From: Buxus sempervirens
Taxonomy: Eukaryota; Streptophyta; Magnoliopsida; Buxales; Buxaceae
Assembly (NCBI GenBank): GCA_947561395.2
Contig: OX387184.1
Location: 44,382,766 to 44,446,765, forward strand
Length of the DNA stretch: 64,000 bases
Reading direction: 5' to 3'
A program made the translations under genes and the position numbers. Positions 1 through 11,069 of the stretch are shown here, in pieces (the first letter of the stretch is position 1; each line of letters starts with the position of its first letter). The notes below the pieces were generated by a model that was not told the origin of the DNA, ran no database searches, and saw only the letters and a list, made by a program, of their open reading frames with translations.

Positions 1-456
1 ATTTTTCAACTTAAACATTATTAATCAAATCTCCTATTATCTAAACACTCCTTACAGCCTAATTTCGTGCATAATAATTACTTAAACACTAAATATCACC
101 TAAAACCCAAATTAATTACTTTTTCTCCCAATTAAGACTTGAAATCTCCTAATTACCCTTTTTCCTCATTTGGGATTTTATTAATTCCTTTTAATTTCTA
201 ACTTGTCTAAATAAATTATTTTCTTCTATTTTCTAATCCTAGTTATTATTTAATGCTTTATTTATTAATTACCATTTTCTGAAAATTACCAAAATACCCT
301 TTTACCCTTTTAGGCTACTTTTCCTTAAGGTTCCTTCTTTATTTTCAACTTACTACTTATTTAAATTACTTACCCTCTAAATCCTTACTTTTTATTTTAG
401 CTAGGACTTAAACTCATATTTCCTTTATTTATTAGGTGAAAATTCGGGGTTTTACA
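1..456 (-). mobile_element. Del/Tekay-like LTR, partial (5' end at 456)
   Basis: AT-rich sequence whose minus strand begins TGTAAAACCCCGAATTTTC at position 456. The same kind of LTR start recurs at 1891 (minus) and at 13023, 18432, 20118 and 61443 (plus). The rest of the LTR lies left of the window. The 457-1891 sequence next to it is LTR interior in the same orientation, so this copy probably inserted into, or abuts, an older relative. No coding potential is seen. Family assignment rests on the shared LTR start and on the gypsy pol remnant nearby, not on this fragment's own proteins. Confidence 0.6.
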
Positions 457-1891
457 CACGTACCCATCAGAGTTGGCATGTACCACCAGCATGCAGCACC
501 AGAATCAATACATGGAGATGGTCGCTTATCCACATGTACAGGGAATCACCAGCGGCTCACTGGAGTGTCCCTCCAAACATAGGACCTTCCCAAACAAACC
601 AACTTGCAAAGGAAGCGCGTTCGCACAAGGGAGAAACTCAACCCAAATGACATATCCCTCAACTATCTAGCGACAACTATGGATCCATAACCAGCTATGC
701 CCACTAGACTCCAAAAAATTCCCTAAAGTCTAATAATTCTATAAGGGTTGGTGCCTAGCAGCATATAAAGGTTATATCTGACATTTACTTCAATATTCGG
801 GTTAACTGAGTTGAACTTATGATCTGAATTCTCTTTATGTAATTATCTGGTTTATAGTGTAATTTAGAGGTGTTATGGTAATCAAATAATATTCAAGTTT
901 TCCAAAGACTAGATTTCTCAATTACGTTCAAAGTTTGGCAACTAATGTCCTAAATATCTCCCTAATTTATTTTTCTGTAAAACAAGAAATTGAATAATTT
1001 ATTTTGGTCTTAAAACATCTTAATTAATGATTAAAATTGTCTAAATATAGTTTGGAATTGAATCAGGTTCGAAATTACGAAATTTTGCATTTTCTGCACA
1101 GAGCGCCTAGGATCGCCCCGGCGGTCTATGGTCAGCGGTAGTTCAATTTAGATCGCCGACGATAAGTTTTCTCGCGATCTCGGGCGGTCTCAAATTTTGG
1201 TCTAGCGCCTAAGAGCGCTGAGGATCGCCAAGCACAGTCGAGGTTGGCGGTCCCCCGAAAACATTCAGAAACAGTGTAAAAATGTGATTTTTCACGTCCA
1301 AGATCATTTTAACATACATATAATATTGTTATCAAACTAAATACATGAATATATCATACAAACACATGCTTTGGAGATTAAACGATCGTAAATCTAAAAA
1401 CAAACAGAAACCGGTGTCACCTACCTTGTTCTCGTTGTTTCTCCTTCTCTTCTCTAAACAGCGGCGTCCACTATCACCCAGCAATGCTCTGGATGATGAA
1501 GAGCACAAGACAAATCCTCTCTTCCTCCTCCTCCTTCTTCTCTTCCGGTCGCACAGTCGCTCTCTCACGATTTTGTCTCTTGCGGCTGTTGAATACGAAC
1601 AAGTATTCCAACAGTATACGATTAGGGTATTAAACTATTATATATATCCCTTGATCCCACGTAGCTCACTTACAAGTCTTCCTATGCACACTGCCCAATC
1701 AGAACGCAATGACTTAAAATAGGAATCATACCTTAATAACTCATGATCGGACGGTCGGATCTGCGTCCAACTCTGGATCTCCACTATTTATATCATCCCC
1801 TACGTTAATAAAATATTTCTATCAATTAAAATTCCCAAAGATATTATTTATTAATTTATTATATTATTTAAGGAAAATTCGAGGTTTTACA
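457..1891 (-). mobile_element. Del/Tekay-like LTR fragment, minus orientation
   Basis: The minus strand starts TGTAAAACCTCGAATTTTCC at 1891. The fragment contains the box seen in other LTRs of this group (GTGGGCATAG followed by a palindromic ATGGATCCAT at 679-688). It also has a GC-rich stretch with repeated GCGCC and GATCGCC words (about 1095-1255) and a purine/pyrimidine-rich stretch around 1430-1560. The 3' end of the LTR is missing, probably cut by the LTR ending at 456. Arginine-rich reading frames around 1332-1568 come from simple-sequence bias and are not genes. Confidence 0.6.
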
Positions 1892-1923
1892 AAATCATCA
1901 TCATCGTCCTTGAGAGGGATTCC

Positions 1924-2880
1924 CTACTGTTTCTCAAACTGTCTTAGAACCCTGATCGGATAGTATGGCACAGCATGAGTTAAAACTATTAGAGCTAGGC
2001 ATCTTTTGTCTTTAAAGGCCAATATGGGGGTGTAGGTGAAATTGAAAGTGCCCCACCATCGGATGTCTGTATCTCCATTCAGTTGGAGAAAGTGGTTCAA
2101 CCAATCATCTCGGGTTAGTAAGTTTGGGTGGACCTCTCTTCGGGCCATCCAAGTGATGTTGTCACAGACTAGCCCGTAGCTTGTACTGATGGGTTCTACC
2201 ACCATCAGGTGGCCTTGCAGCCAAATGTGAAGAAGGGGAGCACACCCTTGAAACCTTCTTGTTCTGTTTTTGGGTAAGGTTAAGGAATGATACAGTTGAG
2301 CGAGTATCAATGGCATGATTCGATACCCTGCCGAAAGTTGACCCAAAATTTCCATGAGGACCAAATTAATGGTGTCTCCCCCAGTTGGAAAGAAGATTTG
2401 CGACAAAACCACGAGGGCGAAGGTGTCCCACCAAACACGGGGTTTTTCCTGCTTTTTGTTTCTTATCTTTTCAGCCATGAAGGTTTTAGAGACCCTCGTG
2501 AATGATTTGTCACCTCCCAAAGTCTGGAATTCCTATTTCGAGAGGCCAAAGAAAGTACAAGCTTCATTCTTGTAACTATCTTTGAGATTTGGCCGGGCAA
2601 GTTCTCCATGTTCGCTAAATCGGAGGAATATGTCAAATTCCTCAATTGTAGGAGTCAACTCTATAGTCCCGAATTAAAACACTGACAATTGGGGATCCCA
2701 AGAAAGCAAAGCCACTTGGATCATATCCCAATTTATCAGCACGTTTAACAAGGACAGAGTGAGTTTCATATGGTATTGTGCCTCCCACTTAATATGCTCA
2801 TCCCCCTAAAGCCATCTTATCCAAGAGCAGATCTAAGGGTATCCCAGGCGCACTTCTCTATCTTAGGGAATCTGGTTCTC
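1924..2880 (-). pseudogene. DUF7745-type plant mobile-element protein, decayed
   Basis: The minus strand reads as one decayed protein resembling the plant-specific DUF7745 family, which is often found in repeat-derived genes. Recognisable blocks, in order, are LLSWDPQLSVF and ELTPTIEEFDIFL near the N-terminus, then WDTFALVVLSQIFFP, RRFQGCAPLLHIWLQGHL, DIRWWGTFNF and PYYPIRVLRQFE near the C-terminus. Two stop codons interrupt the frame (2533-2535 and 2674-2676), and the frame shifts at a G-run near 2802-2806. Both stops could come from CAG or CAA glutamine codons. The last 198 residues are open. The function of the family is unknown. It sits inside the internal region of an Ogre-like element on the same strand, so it may be that element's extra ORF1. 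It is not expected to make a working protein. Confidence 0.7.
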
Positions 2881-4401
2881 TTAGATGAGGATGAAGGTGC
2901 CATGTGCCCAACTATCCAATCAAAATTCTGAATTAATTTAGGGTTCCACACCATAACTCTCAATTAGTCTAAAGCCATTATCATGAAATGCAGAAATTAA
3001 ACAAAAGGGGTGAACATCACCATTTCTCATAGTCTTCATCAAGATTCCGCAAAACAGGAGATGAATTAAAGATAGTGCAAAAATTAAAATCAAGCACACA
3101 CTGTGTGTGCAGTCCTAAAGGTTGGTGCCAGTTAAGGCGCGACTCCTAGACATACTTGTGTAAGGAAGCGCATCCAAGTCCTGATCAGTCTTTGTCTTTC
3201 ATCTGTTCTTTCATCTGCCTTTGGTGCCAAACCAAAAATAAAAGCTTACAACTTGCCAGCTAGGGTGAAATTTACATGATATTTACAAAACTGGAAAAGA
3301 ATGCAATCCTAGGGTTGTTGGGAACCCCAAGTAAGGATTTTAGCAAAGGTAGGCTAAAGAAAGACCTAATTCTAGGGCTTCATAGCCTCTACTCTGATCT
3401 GGCTTGCTTTTATCTATTCCAAAGACCAATCTGGACTCAAGGTGCTTCCAGGACTTAATGGGTCGAGGCCCACAGCTCACAGGACTCAATACATGGATTT
3501 AGGGTGGTTCCCTTGATCAAAGTTAGGTTAGTTTCCTAAATTAGGGCTAAGGTAGCCCAGAATCTAGGGTTTACTTAATTTGATGCAGAAAAGCGGGGGT
3601 TGCTACCCCTGATGGACTCTTGGGTTTTAAATTGATTTTACTCCTCTTATATCATCATTCAAACACATTCAAGCATCGTGGTGTATTCAAACGTAATAGG
3701 TGGGGAAGGATACCCAGCCTAAGACATACGTTTACAAGGGTCTGAACAAAGTACTAGACCCTCGTGTACCATGGCAAGAAACCAATGGCGCTATAGGAAT
3801 CTAGAAACCTGACGAGATGGGTTTACCTCACTTTCCTAAGCAAGCCGTGGGCGCATGAGGCTAATACCATCCCAAAAGTTTGTTTATACGAATTAGAAAG
3901 GTGGCTACTAGAGGGTCTAAGTCTTGGTAAAGAAAATGCAATATCTGCAAGTTACTACATATCTCAAGTTGGTTCGGATCATTCACGCAGTCTCCCTCAT
4001 GCGTGTCACCCCATGCAGTTTTTATTAAAGCAGTAAATCATCCACGGTGTTTGGTGAGTGCACATGTGTGCAGTTGGGCTAAATGCTGTGTCTAACTAGG
4101 TGAGTTTGATCAGGATATGTATTGATAGAAGGAATTTACACTACCTTATATAGTAAAATGAAGAATTGGCATGCAAATCGATGTTCTAGGAAAGTTCCCA
4201 GGAAACTAGAGGGGTCATAGCAGTCCCGCTTAAAACCCAGTTTCCTTCGATCATGTAAGTCTTGTTTGACAAAACTTCCCCAAATCATCTATTTACGTGT
4301 ATTCTATATTTTACTAAAGTAGCGTAGTGAAAGACCCTAAATAACAGCTATGTCCCCCTTATCTTGACTCCTTTAAACTAGGATCCATTTGGGTTGAGTG
4401 G

Positions 4402-4419
4402 TCCCCAACGGAGTTGCCA
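4402..4419 (-). other. Primer-binding-site-like sequence next to LTR
   Basis: The minus strand reads TGGCAACTCCGTTGGGGA, three bases inside the 3' end of the minus-oriented LTR (4423-7516). It begins TGG, as expected for complementarity to a tRNA CCA end, and resembles the TGGCGACTCC-type PBS I recall for Ogre elements. The priming tRNA is not proven here. Confidence 0.55.
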
Positions 4420-5456
4420 AGCTGTGCGCGCATCGATCTGGGGGAATCGCACATGCGAGGTTGCAAGTGAATGCGTGCCTCCATTTGAGAAATTAGGAAT
4501 TGGAGTTGCCACTGCCTAGGGTTTGTCTATTAGGCAGTTTGCGGCTTGAGATTCTATCTAAATTCTCAGTTACAATTCGGGGAAGTCCATAGACACCTCG
4601 GTCCGCCTCGTCGTGTGACGGGTCCCACGAGTCTTCCTGGTTTAGAGTCAACTTGTCTATCTCACCCAATTCCTATTCCGATATGCTCTCCTTTAATATA
4701 AGTTTGTGTGGGGACCACCTGAGTGGTGTGGGTCCCCTTTTTTACTGGATTTTATCTTCCTTGTTTAAGTGAACTATGTCTGATTGGGCCAGCCCCATTG
4801 GAAGGCACGCGGATTCCTTGGTGGGCTAAACAAAGCCCACATGTCCCTTTGATGGGCCTTGGTCTAACCCTAGGAGGCCCTTTAGGGTTTGGCTTATTTG
4901 ATTGATTTTATTTAGGGTTTAGATGAAGAGTTAAGGTTAAGGCCTATGTTGATGGGCCGGGATGGTTCGTGGTTTGCTTTAAGACTTGTTATTTTGGTTA
5001 AGTTCTTCTCCAATTGGGTTAGGAATGGGCTTGGGGCCCATGTCCTAGGTTTGGGCTTTGAAAGCCCAAGACTTCGTAGGTTAGGATTTTATATCCCTTC
5101 CCTTCTCTGGGGTAAATGGGCTTTCCTTAAAGAAGTAGGGCCCGCTAGGCCCGAGCCCAAGTCATGGCCAAACCAGACCTAGTCTAGCCAACATGCTTCA
5201 GATTGAGCTCTTATCGGGCCTCCATGGGTTGTGGCCCTTTTAATTAAGTGTTTTGCTTGATTTTAAAACAAAGTATGCTATTTTGGATTGGGTGGGCCCC
5301 ATTGGAAGGCCCACGGGTAATCGAGTTGGACCCCTTGGGTCCAAGGCCCACATTGGGTTTCCATTTGACGTAGAAACCCTGCTTGCTTGGTTTACTTGAA
5401 AGTGGGTTGCAAAATGGACAAAGGCTGAAAAAATCTGGGTTTTTGGGTTTTTATTG

Positions 5457-5569
5457 GTGTAATCGAAATTAAAATTCGGTTACACCCTTAATATAGCATG
5501 ACCGAAATTAAATTTCGGTCATGCTAAATGTATACATAACTTAAATGCAATTTCGGTTATGTATACATT
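5457..5569. repeat. Array of three palindromes in LTR copy A
   Basis: Three back-to-back inverted repeats lie at about 5457-5484, 5495-5525 and 5529-5569, each with a stem built around ACCGAAATT / AATTTCGGT. Flanks differ (GTGTAA, AGCATG, TGTATACATAA), so each has its own outer stem. Similar palindromes recur at 6568-6597, 6691-6718 and 6724-6750. Confidence 0.8.
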
Positions 5570-6567
5570 GTGTTTGCCCGACCTGTACTCTCGAGCAAAC
5601 ACAAAAAAAACACTTTTTGGGGTTTTGAAGGGGGATTAATTCCCTTGGGTTCTAGGGCAGCCAAGGGGGTTGTGTGGGCCCCTATGCGGGCCCACAATGG
5701 TTCAGAAATAAAAAGGGAGCCTCATTTGGCCATTTCGGTGGTTTTTGAAACCAAGAGAGGGGGCTATGGCTTGGGGCCTTGTCCCCTCTCTTGGACTGAA
5801 CTCCCTGAGATAACAGGGACTAAGAGTGTCCTTGTTATGGTTGTGAAAGCATCCAACCCCTCTTTCGTGAGAGGAAGAGGGGAAGTGGCCCGATAGGCCT
5901 TGGCTTGGGTCTCTTCGGTCACACCATTGCATTCAAATAGCATACATAGATGGAATCGACAATGCATGCATACATAAAAGTTAATCAAAGCTCTAGGCAT
6001 GCTTCGAAACAATGATCAAAGAGTGTATTTATACATGCTTGCATATGAATGAGATGAAACTAAAGGGGGAGCATACACATGCTTTCTCAACGTGTCACGC
6101 ATACGTGTGTGCATGGTGTGCATGAGGGGGGAAGAGGGGAAGCATGCAACAAAAAAAAACAGTAGCGAAAAGAGAGGAAAAAATCATGGTAAGGGAGATG
6201 AGCATGCTACTTAGGTTCACGAAAATCGACAACATCATACAAGCATGCTTTATGGTAAACATGGTAGCAAATTAATAAAGCCATTAAAGAAGGGTTCCTT
6301 GGGGGGTTTAAAGGGGTACATGAGACTTAACAAAGGGGGAAGGAGAACATGCTCTCCTCATTATTTGATAAGAAAATGAACCTAGCCACATGGCAAGGCA
6401 TGCCTTGGACCAATGACCTACTAGATGATGACATACACCCTCATCCTCCCCCTTTTTCTTGGGACTTGTCCTCATCCCCTTACCATGGGAGTTCAACCAT
6501 TCAAAGAGAGAAGAAGGAAAAAAAAAAAAGGAAAAAAGGGGCTGCTGCTTGTACTTATAGTAAAAAA

Positions 6568-6750
6568 ATTTGTAACCGAAATTGTATTTTGGTTACACCC
6601 TTTTTAGGTATGACCGACATACACCTATGTTAAATCAAAAATGATGAAATTGCAGGGATAAGGTCAGAAAATCTGGAACCTTATCCCTAGAACCGAAATT
6701 ATATTTCGGTTATACACATTTTTGTGTATAACCGAAATATAATTTTAGTT
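6568..6750. repeat. Second palindrome group in LTR copy A
   Basis: GTAACCGAAATT pairs with AATTTCGGTTA-type arms at 6568-6597 (one mismatch region), 6691-6718 and 6724-6750. The same core word as in the 5457-5569 array is used, about 1.1 kb away. Flanking sequence between the groups is AT- and purine-rich with no coding potential. Confidence 0.65.
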
Positions 6751-7030
6751 AATTTTTTTATAAAAATCAGATTTCTTCCAGAAATGCCCTTTTCTCTCTC
6801 TAATCTGATTGATTTGATGTGATTCTCTCTCTTGATGAGAGAATTCGAATTTTAAGATTTTTTAATTAAATTAATTACCAAATTCAAGATATTTTTAGAG
6901 AAACTAATATTATATTCAAGATATTTTGCTTCCCTTGTCCTTTTGTCATTTTTTTCGCCACGTAGCGGATGTGACCTGCACATTCACCACATAGACAACT
7001 TTTCTGTATTTTGGCATTAGGTCTTAATCT

Positions 7031-7470
7031 GCTCATAACTTTCTCATCTAGACCCTGATTCTGGCAAACTCAGTTGCACTGGAACCGCGTCGGGATTTCC
7101 TACTCACTGAGATCGAGTATTGCAGTAAATTCAAGTTTTGAGCAGACAGCCGAAACTAGTCCCAGAATTTTAAACTACTCATATCTCCCTGATCCGGACC
7201 CCAGTTCTGATACGCTTGATTGTGTCAAAACCACGTCGGGATTTCCTATCTTTCAGGATAGGGATGGTAGTTAATCTAGGTTTGAGCAGAAAGTCAATTT
7301 TTGCTCCCCCAGGGTTTAATTTGCCCATAACTTCCTTATCTGGACCCTAATTCTGGCAAACTAAGTTGCGTCAGAACCGTACCTGAATTTCCTATCCATT
7401 GAGATAGGGTAGGGCAATCAACTTGGATTTGATCAGAAAGCCCATTTCTGCCCCTTAGGGTTTGAGCTGT
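7031..7470. repeat. Tandem repeat, three units of about 146 bp
   Basis: Units start near 7031, 7175 and 7323. Each contains CATAACTT-C-TATCTGGACCC, then ATTCTGGCAAACT, a CGTCGGGATTTCCTA-type block, a GATAGGG-like block and GATCAGAAAG. The units have diverged by point changes. They lie at the 5' end of the minus-oriented LTR. Copy B is interrupted by another LTR inside the equivalent of the first unit. Confidence 0.8.
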
Positions 7471-7516
7471 CTTTTAGAGTTTTCACTTCCGGGAGGTACA
7501 AAATGAGGTGCTTACA

Positions 7517-8609
7517 CCAGATCTGATTGAGAGGATCAGAACAAGGCAGTTGGCATATGCAGAGTTAGTTAAAACCAAAGAGTTTGTGGGCAGAAATGCA
7601 GAGACTACAGTAGATTTCACAATTAGAGACGGTATTTTGAGGTTCTGAAGTAAAGTCTATGTACCGGATGATGAGGACAACAAGAAAGTCATTCTTGAGG
7701 AGGGTCATTGAACGAAATATACTGTGCATCCATGTAGTACTAAAATGTACCGGAATTTGAGAGATATCTATTGGTGGAGTGGCATGAAAAGAGAAGTAGC
7801 TGAGTTTTTATCCAAATGTCTAGTGTGTTAGCAAGTGAAGGCTAAGCACAACCGTTCTCCTGGATTACTATAGCCGCTTCCCATTCCTGAATGGAAGTGG
7901 GAACACATATCCATGGATTTTGTGACAAAATTGCCTAAGACTGTGAAACATCATGATACTATTTGGGTCATTGTAGACAGATTGACCAAGTCAGCCCATT
8001 TTCAACCCATTCAAGAATCACATCCATTGAATTTACTAGCGAGCTTATATATCTGAGAGATCGTCAGATTACATGGTGTGTCGGTGTCTATTGTTTTTTA
8101 TCGCGATCCTCGTTTCACTTCCAAATTATGGGGAAGTCTTTAGGAAGCTTTGGCTACCAAACTGAAATTTAGTACCAGCTTTCATCCATAGATTGATGGG
8201 CAATCTGAGCGTACCATTTAGACTTTAGAGGATATGCTCAGATGTTGTGTTTTGGATTTTGGAGGTAGTTGGAGCAAGCACCTAACTCTTGTGGAATTTA
8301 CATACAAGAATAGCTACCAAGCAAGCATCAAGATGGCTCCTTATGAAGCATTATATGGTAGAGTTTGCAAATCCCCGTTGTGTTGGGAAGAGGTAGGAGA
8401 AAGGCAATATTTGGGACCACAGGTCGTTCAAAACATTGTAAAAAAGGTTATTCTGATTAAGAAATGTCTACAAGCTGCGAAAAGTTGTCAAAAGAGCTAC
8501 ATAGATACAAGAAGACGCGATCTGAAATTTGAGGTTGGGGACCAAGTTTTTTTAAAAGTATCTCCATATCATGATATTGTGAGGTTTAGCAATAGAGGAA
8601 AGCTGTCAC
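7517..8609 (+). pseudogene. Ty3/gypsy integrase (pol C-terminal part), decayed
   Basis: The plus strand encodes the C-terminal part of a gypsy-type polyprotein. It has the tail of the RNase H/linker (PDLIERIRTRQ), the HHCC zinc-binding region (a GH..., VHP..STKMYRNL, CLVC series), and the integrase core. The core has the first acidic residue in SMDFVTKLPK, the second in RDPRFTSKLW, and the third in GQSERTI followed by TLEDMLR. The last open block ends in FSNRGKLS, near the integrase C-terminus. Eight stop codons interrupt one continuous frame. Judged against conserved family residues, all are TAG where CAG is expected or TGA where CGA is expected. The chromodomain region is cut off at 8609 by an inserted LTR piece, and the N-terminal pol is cut off at 7517. 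The element is dead. It is closest in style to Del/Tekay chromoviruses. Confidence 0.9.
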
Positions 8610-8840
8610 TATAATGCCTTGAACCCAGGTCAATGTAAAACATGCACCCAACCCGAATTCGAATTGCTACTGGACCCAAAGCATCTAATTACTAGATAAT
8701 CAAATTTAATTCATTTAACAAATTAATATCAGAGTGCGGAAGTCTAATCATCAATAAAAATCAATAAGCATGGATAAAAGTGTCATCCAAACCATCACAT
8801 CAATAATATCAAAAGTCTGGTAAATAGGTTCTATCAATCC
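8610..8840 (-). mobile_element. 3' end of a Del-like LTR, minus orientation
   Basis: Sequence abutting the integrase remnant reads, on the minus strand, like the last 200 bp of the LTR ending at 24069: TTCCGCACTCTGAT, an AT stretch, ATGCTTTGGGTCC, then GGTTCAAGGCATTATA at the end. The terminal TACA has become TATA. It probably inserted into pol after GTCAC (8605-8609). It is cut at 8841 by the start of an Ogre-like LTR. Confidence 0.55.
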
Positions 8841-11069
8841 TGTGTGTGCGTCATAACCGTGGAGCCACACATCTGACTCGAGGCGCACAGGGGTGTGTGC
8901 CTCTACTTTTGGGAAGTCGGGATTTTGGAGTCGACACTGCCTGATGGGGTGCAAGCAGACGCCTGGATGCCTAGGTTTGTCTATTAGGCGGTCTGTGGCT
9001 TGAGATTCAAGATAGGGTCTCGGTTGCGGTCCGAGGAAGTCCGTAGACACCCTGTTCTGCACCATCGGGTGACTGGTCCCACGGGTCTTCCTGGTTGGAG
9101 TCAACTCTATTTTGGTCTACTCACCCAATTCCTACTCAGATATGCAATCTTTTGGGTCTATGGGAACCACTTGAATGGTGTGGGTCCCTCTCTTTTATTT
9201 GATTTTATCTTTGTTTATTCAAGGTGATGTGGGTCTAGGGTGGGCCTCGTTGGAAGGCCCACGGGATGCCAAGTTGGGCTCAAGTCAAGCTAAGTCCCGT
9301 TTGGGGGTTACATTGGATAACCCCCTTTTTGGAATTGGTTCATTTGGTTTGGAGATTATTTAAGCATATAAAGGAGTTAATTGGTTTAGATTTTTAAAGC
9401 GGGCCTATTGGGCTTTGAAGGAGGCCCAAAGGCTTTTATCCAAATTGTTCTTGAAGTCCACCCTTGAGGTGGGCCTGGATGTGGGCAAGACGGGTGTAGG
9501 CCCCGTTGGAAGGCCCAAAAGGAGATCTTATTGGGCCTGGGTGGGCCCAAGTCCCAAGAGGGGGCCTCTAATTACTCTGAGGCCAAATTGGGTTAAGGTT
9601 ATTAGATTAGGTTGAATTAAAATTTGCTTAAACCCTAAAAATTAGGCTTTTGCACTTATTGTGTGCTGCCTGCACATTAGGTGCAGGCTGGCCTTGTCTG
9701 CATGATATATGTGGTCATGGCCTGTCCACCCTGTGTGCGCGGGCATGACCCAGGGACCCAAAAAAAGCTAGTTTCCAAGGGGAATGGAGAGGAAAGGCTT
9801 GAGGCCTCTCCCTCTCTTCTTGGAGCTTTAAGTTCGCTATCTATAAGTGGGGATGAGATTCCCCACCTAAGTTCCACAGCACTACCCAAGCCTCTCATAA
9901 TGAGGGGCTAGGGGAGGACTCGAAAGGCCCTTGCTGATCAAGCCTTGGCCAAACCAATCATTCACATATGTAATTCATCCAAAGTAAACATCTAAGGCAT
10001 ATTAGCATGCTAAGAAGTGGCATTGAGTGTGTGCTCCATGGTAGTGAAAGAAAGATAACAAAAAGAATCCTAGGCATGCTTCCAAGATGCGAAATGTTTA
10101 TGTATATGTTGGTGCTCATTTCCTGTGCACATAATGAGCCAAAACAGCAAGTAAGACGTGATGGAGTGTGTGCCAGGTGGCATTCATCATGCATTCAAAA
10201 CTGCAAAGGGAGATGATCTATCACATGGAGCAAATAACAAACATGCAAAGAAGCTAAAGACCAAAAAAGAAAAGCCTTTAAAGAAAGGAAATTGGGGGAT
10301 TAAGGGTACATTGGATGGAGAGATAGAGAGGAATATGCTCCTCCTCAAATCAGCTAGTAATGAAAACTATCTATAAAGGGACGTGGAGAATGACTTTAAA
10401 AGGTGATTCCATAGTCTCTCCTCCTCCCTCTTTGGATTTCAATGCTCCCCTTACCATGGGAGTCTCTTGCTGTAAAAGTGATAACCAAGAAAATGGAGAA
10501 GAGGTAAAGGGGAGAGCATGCTTGGACAAGGGAAACAGTACATAAAGAAAAATTTGCTCAAATCATGCCCATTTCTATATATGTTGAATAAAAGATGGTT
10601 GGGAGGCTTACCTTAGAGTGATATACAGCTTTGGTGGTGAGTGGGGGTCCCCTTGAGACATGGACAGCACTGTGAGTGCCTTCCTTGAGCTTCACAAGAC
10701 CTCCTTCTTGAGTTCCTTCCTTGGTTGAAACGATGAAGGTAAGATAGGAAGGAGATTTTAGGGTGTTTAGGATGGGTTGGAGGTCTTGGGAATGAAAGAG
10801 AGGGAGTAAAGGGAGGTTTCGGCTAGGGGGAAAAGGGGGAGCAAAGCCAGAAACCCAAAAAAACCAACCCCCTACACTGAGGTACAGGGCCCCTTTTCTC
10901 TCTTATTTTGACTGATTGATTTGACTGATGTCATTGATTTGACGGATTCTTTCTCTTGATGAGAGAATCCGAATTTTTGATTTTTTGTTTATTTTAATTA
11001 AGAAAATCAAGATAGTTTGTAAAATCCATTATTTTATTCAAGATATTTTTTAGAAAAAAATATTATATT
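8841..11069 (-). mobile_element. Ogre/Tat-like LTR, copy B, first part
   Basis: This is a second copy of the LTR type at 4423-7516, in the same minus orientation. It begins TGTGTGTGCGTC at 8841, where copy A has TGTGCGCGCATC. Shared landmarks run in the same order through the TTGGAAGGCCCACGGG words to TATTCAAGATATTTT at 11025-11050. It is interrupted at 11070 by a solo LTR (target duplication ATATT). It continues at 15802-15924 and 18412-18431 before another LTR cuts in. Open frames here (for example 9681-9911) do not resemble proteins. Confidence 0.75.

Larger units (their letters stand above)
1892..4422 (-). mobile_element. Internal region of an Ogre/Tat-like LTR retrotransposon
   Basis: This stretch lies between the LTR at 4423-7516 and the later Del-like insertion at 1891. 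Read on the minus strand, the order is LTR, a PBS-like site (4402-4419), an untranslated leader of about 1.5 kb (2881-4400) with no recognisable coding, then a DUF7745-type pseudogene (1924-2880). That order fits an Ogre/Tat-type element, in which an extra ORF sits between the 5' LTR and gag. The gag, protease and reverse transcriptase are not in the window. The assignment is inferred from layout. Confidence 0.5.
4423..7516 (-). mobile_element. Ogre/Tat-like LTR, copy A (about 3.1 kb)
   Basis: The minus strand starts TGTAAGCACCTCATTTTG at 7516 and ends with CA at 4423. It is alignable by eye with copy B at 8841-11069: shared blocks include the TTTGTCTATTAGGC segment, the AAGTCC-TAGACACC segment and repeated TTGGAAGGCCCACGGG words. 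It contains arrays of short palindromes (5457-5569 and 6568-6750) and three 144-148-bp tandem units at its 5' end (7031-7470). It joins decayed gypsy integrase at 7517. Open frames across it are GC-rich LTR noise. No clean 5-bp target duplication was found, because its left side is its own internal region. Confidence 0.7.
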
